DNA from: JANQIV01 sp050117315
GTDB taxonomy: Bacteria; Bacteroidota; Ignavibacteria; Ignavibacteriales; Melioribacteraceae
Direction of reading: 5' to 3'
NCBI GenBank assembly: GCA_050117315.1
Contig: JASFMY010000154.1
Location: 1 to 13,592 of the forward strand
Length of the DNA: 13,592 nucleotides
Of the stretch, positions 1 to 5,036 are shown piece by piece. The position numbers were made by a program, and so were the translations under genes. The stretch's first letter is position 1. Every line of letters starts with the position of its first letter. The notes under the pieces are model-generated. The model saw only the letters and a list, made by a program, of their open reading frames with translations. It searched no databases and had not been told where the DNA came from.

Positions 1-111
1 CTCTGCAAAGCTGAGTTGCCTCATTATATGATCCTTTTTTTTTGATCTCAACTTATTAATTTCTTTTCCCTTTTTCAGGGCTTTTTTTTGGTTATGCAAA
101 GATTTCTAATA

Positions 112-127
112 ATATTAGCATCTATAA
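112..127. repeat. 16-bp direct repeat, copy 1 (PIN-start-like)
   Basis: ATATTAGCATCTATAA is identical at 112-127 and 1335-1350. On the minus strand both copies read as the opening of a PIN toxin (ATA GAT GCT AAT AT, I-D-A-N-I). Here the minus frame gives FIDANIIRNLC and soon stops, with no antitoxin visible upstream. It is either a second, nearly erased vapC remnant or a chance or recombination-derived repeat. Confidence 0.4.
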
Positions 128-136
128 ATCTGCATA

Positions 137-154
137 ACCGGTATTTATACCGGT
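137..154. repeat. REP-like palindrome ACCGGTAT-TT-ATACCGGT
   Basis: Perfect 8-bp inverted repeat with a two-base centre. It shares the CCGGT core and general design with the hairpins at 382-401 and 1233-1252, so the three are probably diverged members of one family. There is no T-tract behind it, so it is not an obvious terminator. Confidence 0.65.
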
Positions 155-177
155 GAATAGAACCGCATAAACAATCC

Positions 178-189
178 GGGCTTTAGCCC
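178..189. repeat. REP-like short hairpin GGGCT-TT-AGCCC
   Basis: Five-base-pair GC stem with a TT loop, only about 24 bases after the preceding palindrome. The CCGGGCTTTAGCCC style is typical of REP hairpins in this group of bacteria. The short stem makes it the weakest member of the set. Confidence 0.5.
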
Positions 190-381
190 AACTTATTATT
201 TCCTTTCAAATGCATATTTTTTTCGGGAATAACTCATAATATAAACTGTTCAGAAACACAATTGTTTTTTGTTGAAAAGACTAGATGAGTCCATATTCTG
301 ATGTATGACATGATTTATTCTCTTTTAATTTTTATGAAAAATAATTAGGATAAATCCCTTTGGGTTTTCTTGTTTTTCTTT

Positions 382-401
382 CACCGGGATGAATCCCGGT
401 G
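382..401. repeat. REP-like palindrome CACCGGGAT-GA-ATCCCGGTG
   Basis: Perfect 9-bp inverted repeat followed directly by TTAGTCATAATATTAAA. The same tail is approximated at 231-244 (ACTCATAATATAAA). A hairpin plus conserved tail is the usual REP layout. Confidence 0.65.
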
Positions 402-490
402 TTAGTCATAATATTAAAGGACGAATTCTATTCTTTCATTATATATGCTCATTGAACAAAGTCGCTCATTCTGGTGTTAGATAAGTTCCT

Positions 491-670
491 TTATTGATTT
501 GGTATATTTAATTGTTCACACATCACTATAAGCAAATCGTAATCAGAGTATTCATTATACTCTTCAGAAATTCCTGAGCCATGAAAATAGATACCTTTTA
601 AGGAAGGATATCTATCTTTTAGAATCTCTCTAACCTTTGCCTCTATTACTTCTGCTCTTTTCGTATGGTT
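491..670 (-). pseudogene. MNT-type nucleotidyltransferase fragment
   Basis: Sixty codons stay open on the minus strand between a TAA at 671-673 and a TAA at 491-493. There is no ATG, GTG or TTG at the front, so the start is lost. The translation contains YFHGSGIS and then SDYDLLIV. This is the GSG(R)-S…SDxDLLI signature of minimal nucleotidyltransferase (pol-beta fold) proteins, where the two aspartates bind metal. The front helix (KRAEVIEAKVREILKDRYP) also fits the family. The frame stops just after the second aspartate strand, so the C-terminal half is missing. Intact relatives are often the MNT partner of HEPN-MNT toxin-antitoxin pairs. No HEPN gene is visible here. A decayed remnant is much more likely than a working 60-residue protein. 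Confidence 0.7.
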
Positions 671-730
671 TTATTAATGACAAAGATAAAATAAGAAAAT
701 AAAAAAAATTAGCAACAAATCGTAATATCC

Positions 731-1190
731 CCTTCTGTATTTTGAACAACCTATCCTGTAGATGCAAGCTGCCTTCCGCCGTTGCAATTTTCATTCTGTG
801 AAATCTTTTGTAATTCCATCAATACGGCAGCCGTTTTGTGAAATTTTTGTCCATTCCGTCAATGTAAGCTGTCATCCGTGAGTTTTTTTTCCATTTCGTA
901 AAATCTTTTGCCATTGCATCAATGCCGCGGCCATTTTGTGAATTTTTTTACTTTTCCGTAAATGTCAATTGTCATTCTATGAGATTTTTTCCTACTCTGT
1001 CAATGCCGTAGTTATTCCGTGAAATTTTCTGTTATTCCATCAATGTAGTAACCGTTTCGAGAAAAATTTTCCCATTCTGCCAAATCTTTTGCTATTCTGT
1101 CAATGTAAATCGTCATTCCGCTGTTGCATACTTCATCCTGTGAATGTAAGTTGTTATTCTGCAATATTTTTTCATTCTCTACATCAAAGA
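731..1190. repeat. diverged 20-bp periodic tandem array (about 23 units)
   Basis: Cutting the sequence every 20 bases from 731 lines up the same motif in nearly every unit, for example TCATTCTGTGAAATCTTTTG (791), CCATTCCGTCAATGTAAGCT (851), CCATTTTGTGAATTTTTTTA (931), GTTATTCCGTGAAATTTTCT (1011) and GCTATTCTGTCAATGTAAAT (1091). Two unit types largely alternate. Type A ends in a T-tract and type B carries CAATGTAAG or CAATGCCG, giving a 40-bp higher order broken by double A units at 871/891 and 1051/1071. The phase holds without indel from about 791 to 1110, then slips by one or two bases. The period is not a multiple of three and all frames are broken, so it is not coding. Units are contiguous, so it is not a CRISPR. 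Function unknown. Confidence 0.8.
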
Positions 1191-1232
1191 TGACAAAAAT
1201 TGAGGCAAAAATATCAAGGTAGGAATTAAAAC

Positions 1233-1252
1233 ACCGATATTTTTATATCGGT
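1233..1252. repeat. REP-like palindrome ACCGATAT-TTTT-ATATCGGT
   Basis: Perfect 8-bp inverted repeat with a four-T centre, in the gap between the 20-bp array and the truncated toxin gene. It lies downstream of the minus-strand toxin-antitoxin remnants and resembles the palindromes at 137-154 and 382-401. No T-run follows the stem on either strand. Confidence 0.6.
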
Positions 1253-1267
1253 AGAAAACTTGCTTAT

Positions 1268-1357
1268 TTAACTCAAGACGGCCGGTAAAAAACATTGCAA
1301 AAAAGAAGACCAGGAAACAAATTGCCCAAGAACGATATTAGCATCTATAATTTTCAA
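1268..1357 (-). pseudogene. VapC-like PIN toxin, truncated after ~10 residues
   Basis: The minus strand has a TTG codon at 1357-1355 (a GTG lies three codons earlier) that opens MKIIDANIVL. This is the classic N-terminus of PIN-domain VapC toxins, whose first conserved aspartate is the D of DAN. The frame then changes character (GQFVSWSSFL…) and stops after 29 codons, so the other acidic residues and the RNase fold are absent. It overlaps the end of the antitoxin-like gene by 20 bases, the normal layout of vapBC operons. The overlap and the diagnostic start together make a toxin remnant the best reading. The 3' part was probably lost by deletion. The 16-bp direct repeat (1335-1350) falls inside its conserved start. 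Confidence 0.65.
1335..1350. repeat. 16-bp direct repeat, copy 2 (inside vapC start)
   Basis: Exact copy of the 16 bases at 112-127, about 1.2 kb away. Here it encodes the IDANI start of the truncated PIN toxin on the minus strand. Confidence 0.55.
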
Positions 1358-1586
1358 GCTTTTCACTTACGACAAACGCCCAAGCACCGTTTTCATTTTT
1401 CATATAATTTTTATTTGCGTATTGCGCTAAAGAACCGTCAAGGCTTTTGTTTTTTAAGGTACTTTGGCGGGAAGGTAATTCATTTATTTTTATTGAAAGC
1501 TCAACATCCTTCCCTTTGAACATTTCCAATTCTTTTATTCTTAAAAGAGTAGATTTTATTTTCCTTTTTATTTTGATTGCTTTCAT
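1338..1586 (-). CDS. VapB-like antitoxin (small TA antitoxin)
   Basis: An 82-residue protein. It opens MKAIKIKRKI, has a charged middle with a KGKDVELSI strand, and ends LAQYANKNYMKNENGAWAFV…EKLENY. From memory of the family, this agrees with small antitoxins that precede PIN toxins, which end in a pattern like LxKYANPxLIxxEKxAW…VxEKHENR. In such modules the N-terminal part folds with DNA and the C-terminal part wraps the toxin. The downstream vapC start overlaps it by 20 bases but the toxin is broken. With no toxin to restrain, the gene is either a relic, still open by chance, or a solo antitoxin. No Shine-Dalgarno sequence is obvious before the ATG at 1586-1584. The assignment rests on pattern recall plus the PIN start behind it. 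Confidence 0.55.
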   Translation of the reverse strand: MKAIKIKRKIKSTLLRIKELEMFKGKDVELSIKINELPSRQSTLKNKSLDGSLAQYANKNYMKNENGAWAFVVSEKLENYRC

Positions 1587-1621
1587 TGGTTTGTCTAGAA
1601 TTTATTGTTAAAAGAAGAAGT

Positions 1622-2356
1622 TTGGTACTAAAACACAAAATATGCTTTTATTATTTATGCCCACGTTCTAAACTCAACTTCTTTACAATAATTTATCACT
1701 CCCCTTTCAATCAATGGTATGAACCTCGGGGCAATTCGCCTACAGGAACGGTAGAAATGGAAGATGTAATTGCAAGAATGGTTGAGAGAGATTCCACGGT
1801 TACCAAAGCGGATATTTTAAGTGTTATGGAAGACTTTGAAAAAGTCCTTGAAAGCTTTATTTCCGAAGGTGCTTCCGTTGTTTTACCTTTTGCTAATTAT
1901 TCAACAAGCATTAAAGGAGTTTTCGAAGGGCAGGACTCTACTTTTGATTCCGCCAAACACCAGATTACAATTAATGTTAACCCCGGTAAAGAAATTAATA
2001 AAACGCTTACCAAACAAGGATTAACCGTAGAGAAACAGGAAACCGTAATTCCACAACCGAACTTAACAATATTTACAGACTTCAACTCCGGCAAAAAGAA
2101 CAGTATTATTACACCCGCCGGTATGGGACAAATTCTAGGACACAGGCTGAAATTTGACCCGGCTGTTGATGAAGACGGAATTTACTTTGTAAAAGATGAT
2201 AATACGGAAATCAAGGTATCTGTAGTTGGACAAAACAAACCGTCGGTGCTTATGTTTATGATTCCATCTGATCTTACGAGCGGAGATTACAATCCTCAAG
2301 TTAGAGTAAAAGTGGGCGAGTTCCTATTGTTAGTACAACAGCACCCTTATTGTTAA
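1622..2356 (+). CDS. HU-family DNA-binding protein with DUF4469 domain
   Basis: The core is a good match to bacterial proteins that join an HU/IHF-like fold to a C-terminal Ig-like DUF4469 domain. With the TTG at 1622 as residue 1, the HU-like part is about residues 44-124 (TVEMEDVIARMVERDSTVTK, then IKGVFEG and the NVNPGKEI end). The DUF4469 part is about 138-230, with FTDFNSGKKNS, GMGQILGHRLKFDP and VVGQNKPSVLMF. Such proteins are nucleoid-associated or of unknown role. The start is uncertain. The TTG has AAGAAGAAG just before it and gives MVLKHK, close to the usual MxLKY opening, but residues 7-35 are rich in F and Y and unlike the family. The C-terminus is also odd. The annotated frame ends LLVQQHPYC, while the frame one base away reads YNSTLIVN (2331-2357), which resembles the expected last strand. 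Both ends may therefore be frameshifted. The gene stops exactly at the 3' end of the antisense group II intron. Confidence 0.7.
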   Translation: MVLKHKICFYYLCPRSKLNFFTIIYHSPFNQWYEPRGNSPTGTVEMEDVIARMVERDSTVTKADILSVMEDFEKVLESFISEGASVVLPFANYSTSIKGVFEGQDSTFDSAKHQITINVNPGKEINKTLTKQGLTVEKQETVIPQPNLTIFTDFNSGKKNSIITPAGMGQILGHRLKFDPAVDEDGIYFVKDDNTEIKVSVVGQNKPSVLMFMIPSDLTSGDYNPQVRVKVGEFLLLVQQHPYC

Positions 2357-2610
2357 TCGGGTAGGAGGCGGAGTTGACCGCCGTCCCCCCACACCACCCG
2401 GCATACGTTTCTTCGTACCAAGGCGGTTTCCAATAAGCTAACCACTCTTGTGGTTAAGCCTCTCTGTCTTTCCAATCGAGATAACAGTTCAACTCCTGGG
2501 ATCTGCACTTTTCCGATTCCCCCGGCTGTTGCTGATTTAGGTCTTCTTCCAAATGTGTCGAATAACTCCATTTGATTCTTGTTTTTCTGTTGCTTTCTGT
2601 TTTTACTCAT
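2353..2610 (-). pseudogene. stub of the intron-encoded reverse transcriptase ORF
   Basis: The ATG at 2610-2608 opens MSKNRKQQKNKNQMELFD, which fits the charged N-terminal leader of group II intron-encoded proteins (the QMELF motif). After about 35 codons (…KVQIPG) the frame runs into intron domain IV/V sequence, with no RT motifs, no YADD box and no maturase domain. The remaining codons only translate the ribozyme tail (…RNVCRVVWGDGG). It is a deletion remnant and is not expected to make a useful protein. Confidence 0.75.
2356..2427 (-). ncRNA. group II intron domains V and VI
   Basis: Domain V is the roughly 35-nt hairpin at 2427-2393 on the minus strand (ACCGCCTTGGTACG, an AAGAAA loop region, then CGTATGCCGGGTGGT). 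It is the catalytic centre of the ribozyme and is preserved. Domain VI follows (GGGGGGACGGCGG-TCAACT-CCGCC, then TCCTACCC) with an unpaired A about seven bases before the end as the likely branch point. A small 7-bp hairpin (TAACCAC-loop-GTGGTTA) at 2439-2456 lies just before domain V, in the remnant of domain IV. Confidence 0.75.
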
Positions 2611-3071
2611 CAAAAGTTTCTGCCTTTGTTATTGAATTCAGACCTTCTTCCGTCTTTTTTTCTTTTTACCGGAATACTATGTCCTCTGCTGACTTCTTTT
2701 CGTTCTTCCTCTATCAGTTTCCTGGTAGCATATCTCCCTTTATTCTCTGCCGGCTCTATCAACCCGTGGCTTTGGAGAAAACGAAAAGATCTCCCGGGGT
2801 AAGTATTAAAACTTTCTCTTTGTTATGCCGGATTTACATGTATTGCTTCCGGATGACTATTGGGCGTCTTGATTCAAGGGTCAATTACCCGGCAATACCC
2901 GCCTTATATCCGGTTTCTGTTCGTCATAACAAAGTTTTGCTTACAGCTTCCTTTGGATTCCATCTCACGATGGACACCCTTGCCTTAGCTATGTGATTCC
3001 GGTCATCTCGGCTCTCTCGGGTCTTGTGCTTTTCATACTCACCCGTTAGTTTTTATACATGCCCGGCACAC
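2356..3071 (-). mobile_element. group II intron, RT ORF almost wholly deleted
   Basis: Read on the minus strand, the element opens GTGTGCCGGGCATG at 3071-3058, the GUGYG-type 5' end of group II introns. It continues with a CACAAGACCCGAGAGAGCCG block and a GTCACATGGCTAAGG-like block (near 2963-2985). At 2696-2677 it carries GAAGTCAGCAGAGGACATAG, a hallmark of the stretch just before the intron ORF. The ORF begins at 2610 but keeps only about 35 codons. Domain V and domain VI close the element, and the 3' end …CTACCCGAT falls at 2356, with a branch-point A about seven bases from the end. Full-length relatives carry an RT/maturase of roughly 400-600 residues and span over 2 kb, so about 1.5 kb is missing. 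Splicing would need a maturase supplied from elsewhere. The element lies antisense to, and touches the end of, the HU-family gene. Confidence 0.85.
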
Positions 3072-3111
3072 CCACAATAGGAACCCTATCATATCCGTAA
3101 TACGCTTTTAA

Positions 3112-3145
3112 CTGTAGTGCAGATTGTTAACAAACTGCACTACAG
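3112..3145. repeat. 34-bp near-perfect palindrome
   Basis: CTGTAGTGCAG (3112-3122) and CTGCACTACAG (3135-3145) form an 11-bp perfect inverted repeat. The 12 bases between them contain the palindrome TTGTTAACAA, so the whole 34-bp element is symmetric apart from one A/A pair. It starts 41 bases outside the 5' end of the group II intron. There is no T-tract, so it is not a standard terminator. It could be a protein-binding or recombination site, or the stem-loop that some group II introns choose as a target, but the distance argues against the last. Confidence 0.7.
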
Positions 3146-3262
3146 GGCATTGCCGTAACATTTGCAATTGCATACTAATTGTACGGTATGAATCATTATT
3201 TGAGGCAAATATTCCGGTGCAGCAGTACTGCGTTAGGAACAAAACCTGAACTTTATCTCTTG

Positions 3263-3303
3263 TCTCAAATCTTGAATCTAACATCTCAAATCTAAACTCT
3301 TAA
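3263..3303. repeat. 21-bp near-tandem repeat (TCTCAAATCT)
   Basis: TCTCAAATCT occurs at 3263-3272 and again at 3284-3293, within a 21-bp degenerate unit built from AAATCT and GAATCT words. It is a pyrimidine-biased low-complexity tract of a kind also hinted at in the gap at 10120-10205. Confidence 0.5.
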
Positions 3304-3379
3304 TTCTTTATTATTAGAGCGAATTATGTTATTTTAGAAATGAATAATCACATCTTATTTGATATCTTATTGAGGAAAC

Positions 3380-3853
3380 ATGGCTAAATCTCGCAAGTCT
3401 AAGAAAGCTCCGAACAAAAAACCTATTGAACAATACGATCACAAGGACAAAGCAAGAACAAACAACTCGCTAGGTGGTCTGGTTACACCGGAAACAGATA
3501 AAGAAGAAAAGGAAAAAACTTATTCATACACCTATATAGTTGAGGTTCACGGCTTCGATTATTTCAACACAAAAACGGGCAACTTAGAATCTGGCGGGAA
3601 GAAAAACAGTGCAATGTGGATGCTTGATCCAGATTACGGCGGAAGAACTTTATACCCAAGACAGGTATTCTCCCCTATGGCTGACGGAAAAGAAGGATGG
3701 TCAAAACTTGCCAAAAACAGAAATTGACGAAGAATTAATTGAAGCATATAAAGATACAGTATCACTTCCCTTTACTGCTGGGAGCTATAACAGAATAACT
3801 GTAAAAATTTTGATGACAGGTGTATTGAAAATTTGAGGGTTGTGGAGTTATAA
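3380..3853 (+). pseudogene. type III-like (Mod) DNA methyltransferase, collapsed
   Basis: The first 50 residues (PIEQYDHKDKARTNN…GLVTPETDKEEKEKTYSY) match the N-terminus of large adenine-specific methyltransferases, which normally run on into the catalytic region. Here the frame jumps at once to the C-terminal tail (FDYFNTKTGNLESGGKKNSA, then MWMLDPDYGGRTLYPRQVF). The central part with the SAM site and the DPPY motif, some hundreds of residues, is gone. The first frame stops at 3727, but the +1 frame continues as DEELIEAYKDTVSLPF and a third frame finishes as KNFDDRCIENLRVVEL with TAA at 3851-3853. So there is one large in-frame internal deletion plus two frameshifts. It cannot methylate DNA. 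A 115-residue fusion peptide could still be made from the ATG at 3380, which has GAGG about eight bases upstream. Confidence 0.8.
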
Positions 3854-3884
3854 ATATTTTATTATAAACAAACGATATAGATTA

Positions 3885-3919
3885 TTGAATGAAAAACTTT
3901 ATGTAAAAGGTTATCTTTG
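3885..3919 (+). promoter_or_regulatory. candidate promoter of the ATPase-DUF4276 operon
   Basis: TATCTTTG at 3912-3919 fits the Bacteroidota -7 consensus TAnnTTTG, and a TTG at 3885-3887 could serve as the -33 element, though the 24-base spacer is a little long. A start a few bases downstream would give a leader of roughly 20 bases before the ATG at 3942. No Shine-Dalgarno sequence precedes that ATG, as is common in the group. Confidence 0.45.
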
Positions 3920-3941
3920 AGTAACAAATTATATTGTAAGT

Positions 3942-5036
3942 ATGAAACTGACTCAAATCAAAATAAAGAATTTTAAATCCATTAAAGAACAGGCTCTGGA
4001 GCTAAATAACATAAATATTCTAATAGGTGCTAACGGTGCCGGCAAATCGAATTTTATACAGTTTTTTAATTTGCTTAACAATATGGTATCGGAAAATTTA
4101 CAAAGCTATGTTGCCCAAAACGGAGGTGCGGATAACTTTTTATTCTTTGGAAGAAAGCATTCGGATTCATTTTCAGGTTCTTTTACATTTGGACCAAATG
4201 GTTACGAATTTGAACTTCTTCCTTCAACGAACAATAATTTTATCTTTAGCAAAGAAATAATTAGTTATCACAAAAGATCACAATTTCCAAGTCCTTGGAA
4301 AACTGATCTATCATTTAGTAATTCTGAAACTGAATTAGTTAAGGTTGCAAAAAAAAGTGGTAGGAAAAAAGTTGCAAACCATATATTAGATGCAATGCTT
4401 AATTGGAGAGTATACCATTTTCATGATACAAGTGTTACGGCAAAAGTAAAACAAGAAGGCGATATAAATGATAACAGGGTTTTAAGAAGGGATGCTTCAA
4501 ACCTAGCGGCGTTTTTATACTTGTTACAAAAAAAACATGAAGAACATTTTAATAGAATTGAACAAACAATAAAGCTGATTGCTTCATTCTTTGAAAAGTT
4601 TCAATTAGAACCGCTGGCATTGAACGAAGAAAGGATAAGGCTGGAATGGAAACATGTTGGTTCGGATGAATACTTTAATTCGAGTTATTTGTCCGACGGT
4701 ACGCTTAGAATGATTTGTTTGATAACTCTTTTATTACAACCAAATCTTCCCCATACTATAATAATTGATGAACCGGAATTAGGGCTTCATCCAAGTGCAA
4801 TTCAGTTACTTGCTTCATTAATTGAATCTATTGCAACAGAAGGATATCAAATTATTTGTTCAACTCAATCAGTAACACTACTTAATCATTTTGAGCCGGA
4901 AGATATTATAGTTGTGGATAGAAACAATGGCGAATCAATATTTAGGAGAGTTGATAAATCAACATTGGAAGAATGGTTAGATAATTATGCCATAGGTGAA
5001 CTTTGGGAAAAAAATGTTCTTGGAGGAAGACCCTAA
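3942..5036 (+). CDS. OLD/RecF-like AAA ATPase, likely phage defence
   Basis: A 364-residue SMC/ABC-type ATPase of the AAA_21 kind. It opens with the standard strand (MKLTQIKIKNFKSI) and Walker A GANGAGKS at 29-36. It has an ABC-like signature LSDGTLRM at 250-257, Walker B TIIIDEPE at 272-279 with the catalytic glutamate next to the aspartate, and an STQS switch at 307-310. The middle (about 60-245) is the variable coiled or effector-sensing insertion. There is no TOPRIM domain at the C-terminus, unlike OLD proteins. Instead the next gene, starting with no gap, supplies a TOPRIM-like protein. This split layout resembles PARIS (AriA plus AriB) and related nuclease systems. By analogy the ATPase would be the sensor and scaffold that holds or releases the partner. 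It is intact among broken mobile and restriction genes, so it is probably a recent arrival or still under selection. Its substrate and trigger are unknown. Confidence 0.8.
   Translation: MKLTQIKIKNFKSIKEQALELNNINILIGANGAGKSNFIQFFNLLNNMVSENLQSYVAQNGGADNFLFFGRKHSDSFSGSFTFGPNGYEFELLPSTNNNFIFSKEIISYHKRSQFPSPWKTDLSFSNSETELVKVAKKSGRKKVANHILDAMLNWRVYHFHDTSVTAKVKQEGDINDNRVLRRDASNLAAFLYLLQKKHEEHFNRIEQTIKLIASFFEKFQLEPLALNEERIRLEWKHVGSDEYFNSSYLSDGTLRMICLITLLLQPNLPHTIIIDEPELGLHPSAIQLLASLIESIATEGYQIICSTQSVTLLNHFEPEDIIVVDRNNGESIFRRVDKSTLEEWLDNYAIGELWEKNVLGGRP
5022..5026 (+). promoter_or_regulatory. Shine-Dalgarno GGAGG for the DUF4276 gene
   Basis: GGAGG lies ten bases before the ATG at 5037 and inside the last codons of the ATPase gene. 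The ATPase stop (5034-5036) directly abuts the start. The strong site and zero spacing point to translational coupling and a fixed ratio of the two proteins. Confidence 0.65.

Larger units (their letters stand above)
1..490. other. gene-less region with REP-like hairpins
   Basis: No intact gene is visible. The stretch is AT-rich and holds several short palindromes (137-154, 178-189, 382-401). Similar tails, ACTCATAATATAAA near 231-244 and AGTCATAATATTAAA near 404-418, and a GGTGTTAG motif near 399-405 and again near 474-481, suggest several decayed copies of one palindromic interspersed element. This looks like REP-type sequence of the kind mobilised by RAYT transposases, but no transposase gene is in the window. 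Confidence 0.5.
3072..3379. other. gene-less stretch with palindromes and short repeats
   Basis: This gap separates the intron from the methyltransferase remnant. It holds the 34-bp palindrome at 3112-3145, a perfect 10-bp palindrome GCAGTACTGC at 3222-3231, and a 21-bp near-tandem repeat at 3263-3303. No coding frame or RNA gene was recognised. Confidence 0.5.

Noticed and set aside
731..1190. CRISPR array
   Set aside because: The 20-bp units are contiguous and all diverged. There are no identical repeats separated by unique spacers, and no cas genes are present.
1295..1519. 74-codon plus-strand open frame
   Set aside because: It lies antisense to the antitoxin-like gene and the toxin start, and its translation resembles no family I know.
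2553..2996. 147-codon plus-strand open frame
   Set aside because: It is antisense to domains I-IV of the group II intron, has a low-complexity F/S-rich translation and no recognisable domain.
3112..3145. intrinsic terminator
   Set aside because: The stem is strong, but neither strand has a run of Ts after it and no intact gene ends just before it.
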